A stretch of DNA of 64,000 bases from Thamnaconus septentrionalis. Taxonomy: Eukaryota > Chordata > Actinopteri > Tetraodontiformes > Monacanthidae. Below the pieces are notes generated by a model that saw only the letters and a list, made by a program, of their open reading frames with translations, had not been told where the DNA came from and searched no databases. The stretch is taken from positions 5,046,501 to 5,110,500 of the forward strand of contig CM020506.1 of assembly GCA_009823395.1 (NCBI GenBank), written 5' to 3'. The translations under genes were made by a program, and so were the position numbers. Shown piece by piece: positions 36,542 to 49,512 of the stretch (positions are counted from its first letter, which is position 1; every line of letters starts with the position of its first letter).

Positions 36542-39500
36542 AGCGAGTATCAGCTGTGTCGGTACGGCTTTAGCGTTCAGCAAACAGCTTTCCACTTTCA
36601 ACCAGATGCCTCTATACTGAGCTGTGAGGACATGGAATCCATTTTTTTTTTCTTAATATTTCCATGTTTGCCAACAAAACATTGCCACCATCTGGTGCGC
36701 CGTCTCAAGAAACGATCAGACGCCGCCAGCGAGATTCCTACTGGTGCGTTTAGCCTCAAAACATCCATTTTTTGACTTGTGATTTTTCTTGAGCTGATTA
36801 TTTCAAATGATGATCAAAAGTTGAGACATTGTTCATCTGCGCGGTTGATGGATTCTTTCAAGCTGGTTTCGTGCAACAGGAACTTGCCAAGCTCACAAGG
36901 ATTAGCTAGTGAAAAACAAATTCGACAGTCAAGTCTCCCAAACACATGGATGACAACATACAAATAGGATGAAGACATGTCACGTCTTTACTATTTTTGG
37001 GGGGTTTATTTTTTTAATGTTAGGACTACTTGGCACCCACTTATTGGAATTATTTTCCTCTGTGAAAGTCTAGAATGAGCTTCCATTGACGAGAGAGGTG
37101 AGAAGCAAATGGGTGAAACACCAGTTTTGGGTGGACTATGACCTATGACCTGTTAATGGTGAGCAGACGAGTAAGTAAAGTTTGAGCTAAATCTGCAAGC
37201 GTCCTGCTGAACAGGTCTTGCTCTATATCTCTAGTTTTATACTGTATTTGCACAAACACTGGTTTCTACACCTACCATCAGACAGCTGTATATTTTTCTT
37301 GCTTTAATTTAAGTAGTTGAGCCTCTTTTTGGAAGCAGACTGCCTCATTTTTTTCAAACCCTCTTTGTCTAAAACTAGGCTAAATACACATCTAGAACAC
37401 AGCTCGCAGAGTATTCCCAGCGGGCTTCATTATCCAAAGTGCACGTAAAAGTCTAACCTGCAGATTTCAGCTTAAGGTCAGCTGAGGAGAAGGAGCCGTT
37501 ACCCCACATTTCTAATATTAAAAAAGGGACTATTTACACATCATCAGTGGTGATGCAGCGCAGGAATTTTGCGGAACTGGGTTGTTGGTGGCGGCTGACC
37601 TGAGGCCACGCGAGCTCCTATTTGGCAGCGACAAATCCTGCAGGCAAACGTGTCTTTTGTAAAGCTGCTCAACGTTAACGTGCCGACGCTTCAAGGTTAC
37701 AACAAGAGGCTTTTGTTTGAAAAGCCAAATCTCCAGACTGACGACACAAGGAAACACTGGTGAGCCCTGTTGTTCAGGGGATCTTCAACGAACCGACTAG
37801 CACCGCTATCGTCATGCATTCTTCGGTGAATCTACAAGTGCAGCACCTACAAGAGCACCTACAGCTACAATCAACTACTAGGCAGAAAGCTTGGAAGTCT
37901 GAAGAAAGTTAAAGGAAAGGAAAAAAATTCAGGCCGCTCAGTTTTTTCCACTTGGTAGCGTTGTTATCGCATGGAAGACGCCCTGGGGCCGAGTCCTTCT
38001 GGCTAATTAGCGCAGATAAATGTACTGCGTACAGTGAGGAAGGGGGGGCTCGGCGAAGTCGGCCAAAAAGGTCAATGTGTTTAACCCACTAATTTCCCTC
38101 CAGAGAACGCATTTCGTACCGATGACGGCAGTTTCACAAACTACTGCACAAACACCATGTTTTAAAGAAGCAGTAAAGGTCAAAAATCAGTGCATAAGTT
38201 GCAAGACTCCCAGCTTTGGCCAGTTTGAGATTCTTCTTTCGTTTTGATAAGATGTGTACATTTCACACAGTCATTAAAGGGAATAACACAAAAAAATAAA
38301 GATGGAAATGAGACATGTACAAAAGGAAACTCCGTCCCACAAGGCATTTGGTCGACTTCAAGGAGCTACGTAAAAAATGGTCAAGTAATGACTAAGGTAT
38401 GACTTATTATTCTCGAATTTTACCTGAGTTTCTAAGCAGTGAAAATATTTAAACCAACAAAAGCTTAAACAAACCAATATCCACACACTCCGACCCCACA
38501 CCCACCTCCAACGTTAAGCCCCATGTGATTGCTTTTGTTGCTTTTCCAGAGTGAGCAGCTTGGAACTCGTGTTGGCAAGACATACATTCCTCTCAGAGGA
38601 CAATCAACCGGTTTTAGCACCGACGACTTTAAAACTACATGGTTCTGGGTCTGCTTCTTTTTTTTGACATGAAAGTGCACAAAAGACCAGGCTCTGTGTT
38701 TTAGCAGAGGAAATGCTATTTTTTTCCTTCATTTTAAAGCTGTAAAATAAACCAAGGCTAGTGGGAAAAAACAGGCTACTTGTTTGGTTTTTCCAAATTA
38801 AAGGCTGAATAATATTTAAGATGTGCATTATTACTGCCGCTATCTGGAGTGAGTGAGTGTGCGCACTTGTGTGTGTGCAAGCACGGCGGCTCTGAATCTG
38901 TTCCACTAAAATCAACAGCGTGGGATGCCAGGACCTGTCAGGCAAGACGGATGACAACCACTGAAATCCCGTTTGTCTGCGTCTAATATTTGTGCATAAG
39001 TGTGAGTGATGCCCACACTCTCTCTCTCTCAAAAAAAAAACAACACATAAATAGATTTATAAATCAGTGCACTGGTACTGGAGGCTTCTTCTCGCCCCGT
39101 TTTTTTTTTTTCCTTAAAAATGTAGCAGCAAAAAAGTGGGAGGAAGAAGAAAATTGGGACTTTAATAAGAAATCCCATCTCAGTTATGACCTACTTTCAC
39201 CCAAAGTAATCTTGCCTGAAAAGCAGCCGGTGGAGCTGCGAGACCTTTAATTAAATTGGCTTTAGACAGGGTGGTGGGGGTGGAGGGGGGAGTAAAGTTT
39301 GATGGGTGGAGGGGGAGGACGCGGCGAGGCTGGACGCAGTCACTTGACTTGAAGACACTGGGGGGGGGGAGAGAGAGATGGCAGGTGCGGCACTCATGTC
39401 GTCGCACACTTTTTTTGGTGAGATGATAACAATCAGGCATCTTGGCCTCCGCGGAGCCCCCCGGCGGCCCTCCAGGAGCACCGCCTGTGATGCATTTTCC

Positions 39501-40191
39501 ATGTTTTGCGTTGGCCGCCGGCTCTTTGCAAAGGGGAAAGACGCAACAATCCAGCCAGGATCCCGCAGGTGCTGCAGCGGCGGTGCAGACACTGGACGTG
39601 AGTCTTTTCTCTTTTTTTGGCGCTTACTTTGCAAGGTCAGCAGGAGCAGCAGCAGCAACGTGATGGTCCGGCGCCTCCCGTGGACGCATCCGCAGAGATG
39701 CTGAGATCTAGGCGTTAAATAACAACGCTGCGATTATGTCCAGCACCAGATATTTGTGCACAGAGAGCCGTAAAAAAAAAAAACTGAACGAAAAAAAACT
39801 TTCCTCCCACCTCGCATCAAAGTTCAGAAACAACTGAGGTAGGGAAAATAATAAATCAGTGTCAGTCAGTAAAAAGGGGAACAAAACAACGGCTGGAGGG
39901 GAAACTTCAAGTTTCCGGCATTTACACGAGAATGTTTTATGGTTGTGTTTTTTGGAAGATTTACCAGTCGTGTCCACCTGTGCAGGAGTCTACTGATAGA
40001 TAATCGTGATCAACTTTGGCTCTTCAATGTGTCGAAGAAGAACACAGTTTCCTGTAGCTCGTTGAATCCCATTTTCCAGGGTTTTAAACTAACAGACATG
40101 AAGTTTTTTTTTCCATTTACAGTAGAAGGTGTGGTAGTTTAACAGTTAGGGTGAAGAAATGTTCAGCCTCGAGTGTCTCTACTGAGGCAAA

Positions 40192-40219
40192 TCTTTTTTT
40201 TTTTTTTTTTTTTTTTTTT
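40192..40219. repeat. Poly-T run
   Basis: 28 T; poly-A in the kif21b sense direction, 180 bp past the distal stop. Confidence 0.9.
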
Positions 40220-40396
40220 GGTCCATGTAGTTTCACACTTGTATGGCACTTCTAAACAGACCCAACACAAGGTTTTTGACAAAGAAGGGGGAAAAAAAAG
40301 TGCCTCAATCGCTTTGGAGACTTGTGTTTTAAGAAGTCTTTAGGGAAGCGGGTCGCACATCAGTCGGGCCGGCAAGGGGAAACTTCACTTCAGTCG

Positions 40397-40445
40397 TCAC
40401 CTCTTCCTCCACACCTTTGACAGCCAGATCTTCACCGTCTTGTCG
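40397..40445 (-). CDS. kif21b: kif21b distal alternative last exon
   Basis: 49 bp including TGA (40397-40399). Acceptor CTTTTCTAG. It completes the same Ser codon and reads [15 protein letters not shown]. The DxTVxIW pattern is a proper closing WD40 strand and resembles the end of KIF21A. Phase and acceptor are both good, so I take it as a real alternative. Confidence 0.8.
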
Positions 40446-40650
40446 CTAGAAAAGGTTGGAACAGAGCAAGGTGGGGGGGCGGTGAGGGCAGGGGGGTGAG
40501 GTGGAGGGGCGGAGCCCAGAGAGAGACAACAAAGAGAGAGAGAGAGAACATGAGAGGAGATCAATCAGGCCGCCTCGCCTTTTCAAAACAACCCATTGTA
40601 CATCAGACACACAGACACGAACTTCAAAGTGAGCTTTGCACACACGTGTG

Positions 40651-40682
<32 letters not shown>

Positions 40683-43600
40683 TCATTACAGAATGAAAAC
40701 CTCTTCAAGTGCCTAGAAAAGTGCAAATGGAGTCGTGTGTTTGCAACAAGTGAATCCTAAAAAATCCAATTCTGATCTTAACTTTACTCTCCTGTATGCA
40801 TCCATGGCAAACCTTTATGCTAAGCTAACGGCTAACAGGCAGGAAGCAGCAGCACCTAAAGAGTTCTTCATCTTAACAGCAGCACTAGGCTGGACACCTG
40901 CAAAAAAAAAAATAATGACAGAACGAGCGCAACCAAAAAAGAAAGTGGCTGAGTAATTGAAAAAGAGCAGGCAACACCAGGAAATGAAAAAAAGAGAAAA
41001 AAGAAAGGAAGCACAAAAGAAAAAAAGCACGACGGGTGACGGGGGGGGGGGGGGGAGAAGTAGAAGATTGTAATCAAGTTAATGGAGTACCAGAGGAGGA
41101 GGAAGAGGGTTGGTGAGCGGAGAGGAAGCAATCACGGAAGGCTGGTGGCTCGGCCTTTGATGGCCAGCACCCGTCGAGGGAGACACGGGGTCAGACCAGG
41201 CACATAGCTCCACAGCTTCACCCTGCAGTCACTGGGGGATGGGGAGGGAGGGAGGATCCACCAGGGCGGAATGGAGGGAAGCACAGGAGAAAGAAGAGGA
41301 GGAGGAGGATAGTCAGTGGGAGGAGGAGGGAAACCCGTCCACAGAGAACAGCCAGAGGTCACGTGACACAGGACGCACTGGCGTTTGAGGAGAGCAGAGG
41401 AGGAGAAGGAGAGGAGTAGGTGAGGTGCGAGCCGAGGGGGAGGAGGAAAAGACAGCGGCCAAAACGCTCCACACGCACGGTGATGCGGCTGAGAGCTCAA
41501 AAAAAATGCAGGAAGGGGTTTGACCCTTTTACATCAGTAAAGTGAGGTGAATCATCAGCAATTTCACCGTTTCACGGAAAAGGTATTGAGGAAGGCAGGT
41601 ATTTTCTGTCTCTCCTTTTAGGTTGAAAATGAAATGAAATACAAACATGTTCGTGCAGGTTCTCTGCATCCAAACACAAGGAGCTGTCCCGCCGAGAGCC
41701 GACAAAATTCAACACAACAGAGACAACAGAGCAAGCGTCATCCCCCGCCGTAAGCCCACTGCGGTGTTTCCTCCTTTACCTGGACGCGGTGAAGATCTGC
41801 CTGGAGTTGGTGCAGATGGCGTTGATGGGGCTGTCGTGACCTCTGACCTCTCCGATGGGGGTGAAGTTTTCCACGTTCCACACCTTCAGCATGCCGCCGC
41901 GGCAGGCGCTCAGCAGCATGGGCCGTCCCGGGACGTAGGCCAGCGCGCACACCCAGTCCTTGTGGGCGTTGGGGATTTGCTGCAGAGTCGGGACACACGA
42001 GAGGTGGAGGGGGGGGGACAGCGTGGGTGACACATGTCTACAACTGAAGACATCCCGACCGTCTAGTGGTAGAGTGTCCGCCCTGAGACTGGTAGGTTGT
42101 GGGTTCGATCCAAGGCCGAGTCATACCAAAGACTGTAAAAATGGTCCCCATTGCCTCCCTGCTTGGCACTCAGTATTCGGGGTTGGAATTGGGGGGGTTA
42201 GATCACCCAATGATTCCCGGGCGCGGCACTGCTGCTGCCCACCGCTCTCCCTCAGGGGATGATGGGATAAATGCGGAGGACTAATTTCGCATCCTTCGGG
42301 ATGTGACAATCACTGGGACTTTGACTTTAAGAAGGGGTTAATACATGAGTACTAAAAGAAACTGGATCTCCATCCTTGTGCTCATATTGTGCTTTTTTTT
42401 TCTTAAACGCCAGCATATTTCTGCTCAGGATTGAAGGTGGCAGCTGCTTTGCATTCATATAAGTGAAGTCTGAGCTGCGAGCGTGTGACCTTTTGGATGT
42501 GCGGCGGAGCACCAGAGCGTAAATCTCGCCGATCCCCTCTGGTGCATTTAAATAATTGATCATTTTTACACAGCTTTGCCTCAGAGAATTTCTTAAACGA
42601 GGAGGGGTTTCAGAATGGCCGGCTCGCAGTCCTCGCTCTACATGGATTTCCGTGTCACCCCATAATGCATATGAATATGGTTACAGTGGAATATGCAGAA
42701 AGAGCTGCACCGCCGAGCACGAGCTCGGAAAAAGCCCCGACAGGCCTGACACCGTTGAGAAGCTCATTTGCACTGAAAAAAATGAGGAAGAAAAAAAACC
42801 TAACAGCTGCGAAACAATCGGAAGATGAAATTTTAATTTCACTGATTCGCTTGGCTTTGCTGTCACACATGAAGCTCCCGCTATTCTTTTTTTTTTTCGT
42901 CCTGTTTATCTCAAACCAAATGTCAGCGTATTAATTTTGCATAATTGAGGCCTGGATTTATTCCGCATGCATTCACTCACTTCTGTTGTCAGGTGTTTTC
43001 ACTGCTGCAAATTGAGACTTGGGTTTTCAATTAAAATAAAACTCCTCAAAGTTTCTCGCAATGATTTGTTTCCATCAAGTGTTTGGAAAAAGGCATTGTG
43101 TAAGTATTTTTTGACAAAGAAAAATTTGCATGCTGAGAATAAAACCACTCAGCTGGTCTTTTTTTTTTTGCTGTGAACCACAGTCATTTTTTTCCGGTAA
43201 ACAATGTTCTCTTTTTTTTTTATTCCGATGATTCAAAGGTTCTGGTGAATCTCCAGAGCATAAAAGTCCAGACCACACATTTTCCAACAATTGTCTCTCA
43301 TTCTGAGACTGAAACCCACAAAGTGGTGCGACAAATCAACACAGGGCTGCCTTACACAAGTACAATACACAAACAGGAGCAGAGGACAGCAAGTGTGGGT
43401 GTGTTTTGTTGTTGTTGTTGCTGTTGTTGTTGTCGTTGCAAACTCATGAAAGGTCCCATGTCGCACAAAATTTATTTTATGAATATTTTTCCAACAGCAT
43501 GTGTCTCCAGCCAGCCGGTGAATTCATTAGAAAGGTCTCATTCTTTCTTTTATTACTCCTTTTACTTTCTCCAATTTCAGAGAGCGAGTGCTAAAACACA

Positions 43601-46600
43601 GTTCTGGAAATCAGCCCTTTATGATGTCACAAAAGGGGTCAGGTCAGTCTGGTGTTGGTAGCAGTAGCTTTCTGCTTTTGCTCCAACTAAAAGGGGACTG
43701 ATACTCAACAAGACCAACATGCAAAGAAAAAGAAAACGCTTAAAACTGAAGCTTGGCGAGGCTGCGGTGCAGCCAAAGCTCCCAAACCCCATAAAGCTGA
43801 AATTGTTCCAGGAAGGTATGCTGAATTATAATGATAACATCAAGAGGCGATCTCATAACAGCGGCGTGGAGCAATTACAAAATAAATTGCTTCACGTTGC
43901 CTCTCATCGCACTCTGGAGCGCATGCGTTTCAACAGAGGGGCCGTAGCAGAACAGCTTACGGCAGCCACCCAGCGGTCTCTGCCATATATTCTATTATAC
44001 CCACAGCCCCAATTTCATCCTATTACATAATTGTGGGGGGGGAGAACATTCGGGGTTAGTCGAGCTGTAAAATGGGCCGGGGTGGCTGCTCGACAAATGA
44101 GGTTAAGTTCGTCTGCGGCAGAACACAGCAGGAGTCGATGAAACTAACCTCTTTGGGTTGCCCACTGTTCACGAGACGGCCGCCTGTCAGTGCCAAGCCC
44201 CCGAGATTCAATATGGCGGCCCAATTATTTCAATGTAGTTGCTCACCCAGCACATACACTGAAAAAGTTTTTGTTTTTCACATTATGCGGTCCATAGAGC
44301 CTGCACACTTCACACCATGCGTGTGCAACTCCTATGATGCATCAGGATGCATCAGCCAATCAGAATGAGCTGAGCACAGCACATAAACATTTCTGGCGAT
44401 TTTTTTGTTCTGAAACATGATTAAAAAAAAATGTTTGCATGAAAAATGTCGAGTACAGAAACATCGCAATAAATTCTGCAGGTTGGCCATGTGTGCACAA
44501 AATCTTTTTTGTTTAATTCGGACTTAATTGTCACCCTCCAGCGCACCTGCCGAGGAAATAGATGTGCAAAGATTTTTGCCTTTTTGGTCTGAAACATTAA
44601 AAGTCAATGACTTAAAAATCTACAATAGAATTTGTTATTCACCGCGTTTCAGGTCAGAGACAGTTTATTTCTGTATTGCAGTCTAAGGGACAAAATGCTT
44701 CTAGGGCTATAAAGGGCTTTTGGCTGCAGTATCTCGAGTGGCCACTAGATAATAATCGCCGCGCCACCACATTGCCAGTCCGGTATCCAGTATTTATAAT
44801 ACATCCACAGGCGGGTGCCTGTCAGCCAAATGGAACTGGTGGTGGGTACAGCCGGAGAACTCGCTACTTAATATGCGTGCAAACGCAGGCGGGCGTGAGT
44901 GCGAGTGACTTGGACCCGTCCGCCCACGCGCTGCATTCCAATGCATTATTTACATCCGGAGGAGGATGACGCTCGGGGTGTCGACGCGCCCGCGTGGAGA
45001 AAATGGGAAAAAAAGAAAAAAAGAAATCACCCTCGTCGACTGTGCTCGTCGTACCTGTGGCTGCTGCGGTGCACGCGAGACGCGGCGCAGCACTCTGATG
45101 TTGACACAATGCTTTTCCCACCAACATTACACACGACGACTCTCTTCTCGCAGAGTGTCTCCACGGAGCGAGGCAGAGACATGAAGGGAGCGAGTATCCA
45201 GAGCACGAGCGCTCGGCTGGGAGAGGAATGAGCTCGGCACGAAACCAGCACAATACCATGCGTGCGTGCTTGCGTGTGACAGCAGCGCGCCTTTAACAAG
45301 GATGAAGCCTAAGCTTAAACTCAAACTAGTTTTTTTTATTTTCTGTAAAGGTATAAACCACGCCACGGCAGAGCAGAGCGTAGGAGGGCAAGAAAATACT
45401 GTTTAAAAATGAAGGAAGAAAACTAAACGACAATCATACCTTTGTTTGCATGTATTAAAGCAGTGCACTTGTGTGCAGCGCCAATATCAGCGTAGGAGTT
45501 GCCCCCAATTATGCACTAGTGACAACAGATTTCCAGAACCGACTCTTTTCGTCTTGTCTCAACAGCAAAGTGCAAAACGGAAGATACTGTGTGGCACATA
45601 AACCCCCGTTGGAAGGCGCTAACAATAGCTAGCATGATGGTTCCATTACATGCTACACAGTTTGTTGGGTTAGGGGAAATTTTGCTTGTGACCCTACATT
45701 TTTGAACCATGACTGACTTATGAGGATAGCACACTGCTCTTGTGCACATTTAAAATAGTAGTTATTGAAAGTGTACTAAAGTAATTCACTGCTCCAGCGA
45801 TGTCAGACTTTAAATGCGAGTTCAGGTTAGCAGAAACGCTGCAGTTAAAGCGGCGGACATCAGCCGATGCCAAGCAGAAGCTAAATACAGCCTGGTGGAG
45901 CTGCCAACACGGCTGTCGCCTCTCAGGCACGTTCCCTTGATCAAAATCTCTCTCTTCCATATTGGAGTCGGAGCAGTAACGATGATTCTCCCACAAGTAG
46001 CTCCCCGAGCCGTTTTAATACTGTGTTAGCAGCGCATGCGGAGCCAGGGGCGGCAGCACTCGAGCACAGGAGAGGCTTAAAACTTTGATGTGCGAAATCT
46101 ACATTCCCATGAATAATAAATCATTCCGACTCCGGTTTTACAGGCAGGCGTCATTGTGGAAGAGTGCGAATTGCGCGGTCGTCTCTCAGACTGCCTATCA
46201 CTGCCTTATCATTGTGATTATTATTAATATTACTATTATCATCAATGGAAGTAGGGGATCTAGTAGTAATAATATACCATCTCATACAACACTGCTTTTT
46301 GTGTGCTCATACATGCAGTAGATTGCACAGATATGGGTTGGGATATCTGGTAAATTGCATTTAAAAAAAAAAATCAAATGCACATAGATCTTTCCAGGTT
46401 TGAAGGCTAAACAAAGCACATGCATCCTGTCTTCATGTCCCGTCCAAGATTTCATGATTAAAACAGAAAAAATCTGCATGTTTACGAATAAAAACCACCA
46501 GAGCTGGTGAGGGTGAGCCCTCCTAGTAAACACATTTCCATGATGGCTTCTACTGTCTGATATTTTGCACGTAGGCGGCATGTTTATACCAATCTTGAAA

Positions 46601-47503
46601 TTGTGTGTGGTAAATACACGTCTTGGAAACACGTCGGATTTGGAAAGAAAAAAAAACAGGCAAGCCGTTTCAAATAAAGGTTATTGCTCAAAACTGTGAT
46701 CAGAACACATTTACAGGATTAATTCACATTTACAGGACACGTGACGCATTGATCAGCAGGAACCGGCTCTTGCAGGAGCCACCACGGCTCACATTACAAA
46801 TTACATAACTTGTGAAAAGTTTAGTGGGTCATTTTGGGACTTTTGCTGCCATCTCTTCACATACATCCCCCTCTTGCCTGGCCTCAAAAGTACTACTGTC
46901 CTGATACAGTCAGCGCCTAACACAGACTTTGTCAAACAACTTCGCCCAACGACAACGCAAGCCCTTCAGCAACTGTGGTTCATAGACCACAATTTCTATT
47001 TGCTGTAAATTGGCAGCAGAATCCCTGTTGGCTGGTGACTTTCGCTTCTGGGTGATGTCAGACGTGACCTTAGATGTTTTATGCTTTGATGTCAATTTCA
47101 ACGTGGCCAATTTTTCTGTTTCTGACACATACCTGAGTGAGCTCGCACTGCTCCAAATCCCATTTTTTGATGCCGTTGTCCCTCGAGCCGCTGAACAGCA
47201 CGTCGCCCTGCACGGCCAGACCCTCCAGGCCGTCGTAGTGTGGCGGCTCAAAGTTGTGGGCGGGGCCTACGTTACCCATAGTTCCCTCGGCCACGTCAAA
47301 CACCTAGGGGGAAAGAGACAGTGGACACCGCTGCTTGCACTGCTTTACACTTGAACTTGAATAGTTGTGCAGGTGGTGCTGCTACCTTGACATAGTGATC
47401 CTTGGAGCCAGTTATAACTTGGTCTTTGCCCAGCAGGGACTGTCGCACTGTCAAGCACATGACTGAGCCAATGTGGCCGGTCAGCTTCCCCATTCCTTGC
47501 ATC

Positions 47504-47539
<36 letters not shown>

Positions 47540-49477
47540 TCATCAAGGCATGAGGAAAAAGATCTGTTCATTACTGGCAAGGAAGATTTCTGAGGTGTTA
47601 CTTTCACAGTCCGTCTCGAGTGTAATGTAAAAACTGCTGAGACACGGCAAGAAAACGCTTTAATACATTATCTTCTCCATTCCTGCATCATTATTTTTTA
47701 ATTTAATTTTTTTTGGAGCCTCTCAGCACAAACCGCCTGCTCTAATCTGGTAATTACTCGTCTTCAGAAGCATGAGAAAATTGGGCGGCAAAGGATTTTC
47801 TGAGGAACGTGCAGCGAGCAGGCGAGGGAGAACGTCGCAGTCGTACCTGTTGAGGTCCCACATGCGGACGGTGTTGCCGGCGGCAGCGTACAGCACCGAC
47901 CCGGACGGGTTGAGGGCGATCTGGTTGATCTGACACTCGCCCTGCGCAAAGGTGATGGTGCGGGTGGTGGTGCCTGCACACACGTCACCCGACACCACCT
48001 GTCCAGAGGAGCTGATGGGGGAAAAGAAATCATGAATACGCTGGGGAGAAAAAAAGGAGCTGCAGGTTCCCCTGTCAGGATCTCTGCCACTTTTCCTGCA
48101 GTCTGAAGCTGAGGAGCAACTTGTCTATCATGAAGGGCGTCGTCTTAAAGGGATTGTGCACATCTGAACATGTCTACCAAAGGTAATACAGCGACATTCT
48201 TTTGCATTTCAAGATTCTACTAAGTAATTGAGGCTGGACACTCACGTGAACGTGCGGACACACTTGGCCGAGTCACGGATGTCCCACACCTTGATGTAGG
48301 AGGTGGAGACGGAGAAGAGCAGGCAGGAGGACGGGGAGTATTTGACGGACACCACGTTGTTCGGGTGACCCTTCAGGGTGATGATCTCCTGGCCCGTCAC
48401 CAGGTTCCACATCTTACAGGTGCGATCTGGAGGAGGGACACGCAAACACATTAGTCCGTGATGTCAAACAAAACAACTCATTCCACTAACAACTTAATTG
48501 CCCACCAGCGGGAGTACTTCCTCATTAGCCGAGTTTGCCACTTTGAGTGTGAAAGGCCAAATTGGAGGCACAAAAGGAAAGAGACGTCTGGAGCCAGGAT
48601 ATTTAAAAAAAAAAAAAAAAAATCTAATTATTTAAGCAGGTGTTTATTTTGGCTGAGCAAGGATAAATGCTGGCGCAGTGGGAGAGCAAAGTGAGGTGAC
48701 GCATTTTTTTTTGTCACCCTCTTTATTTTTGGAATTTAAATTAATTGTTTCTTAACACTTGGTTTAAAAGATAAGCAAGTCTTTTTTCTTTTCTCTGTTA
48801 TTTTTCTGAAAGTGAGTTTCACTTCTTTTCCCTTTTCTTGCCGCGGTGTATGAACGCTGATTTCTTTGGACTTTTATACTGTCATCTGAGCCATCAATCA
48901 GCATCTGCAAAGACCAGGCGAGCATGCAGCAGCAGATGCGACGTCAAGCGAGTCCTCGGCAGCAGCGGCAGCAGCTTGACGGGCTTCTTTCTGTGAGTTT
49001 TGTTTCTGTGTGCGTCTGTGTGCATGTGTGTGTGCCGCCCCGTACCCTTGGATCCGGTGAACAGCAGCTCGTCCGTGGCGTCCACGCACAGCACCGGCTT
49101 GGAGTGGCCCTCGGCGACGGAGACGCACTGCAGCGGCGCCGTCCGACCTCCTTTCACGCCGCCGATGGGATTGATGACACCCCTGAAGATCACACACGTC
49201 CAGAGTCAAGAGTGGGTCGCCGCTTCTCAAATAACTTCAGCTGTCTACATGTGCGCAGGCAGATCACAGCACATGCACGCAGTGAGTTTTTTCCTAACCA
49301 CAGTGGAAACACACGTACACACACTTTGTGAGTGTTTTCTACTGTGTGTCTATTTTGCTTTGTCTCTGCGGCCTGAACTTCACTTTCCAAGCCCCTGCTT
49401 CCTTTTAGCAGTTTGAACCATCCAATTAAATCATTGGGTGCTCCCACTTTATTCTCCTTGTCTAACCCCCCCACCCC

Positions 49478-49512
<35 letters not shown>

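Larger units (their letters stand above)
35391..40396 (-). other. kif21b: Probable long 3' UTR of kif21b
   Basis: No coding exon is seen between the distal stop codon and the candidate polyadenylation signal. The stretch has A- and T-runs, a CT/CA repeat (36499-36541), a 28-bp T run near 40192 and a G-rich segment near 39361-39369. The assignment as UTR rests on the lack of an earlier strong signal except near 37.0 kb. Confidence 0.45.
41980..47132 (-). other. kif21b 5.15-kb intron inside the WD40 propeller
   Basis: No exon is needed or seen here; exons X and Y join in phase. It holds a tRNA-derived SINE near exon Y, a TTG repeat (43406-43438) and a CpG-rich block near 44860-45300. Other parts are AT-rich without recognised features. 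Confidence 0.85.

Noticed and set aside
41776..42033. Upstream ATG as start of a separate WD40 gene at exon Y
   Set aside because: The acceptor CTCTGCAG and the phase with exon X show it is an internal kif21b exon.
42054..42125. Possible tRNA gene (A-box-like and B-box motifs)
   Set aside because: No acceptor stem or anticodon arm closes around the boxes, and a SINE body and tail follow. It is a SINE head.
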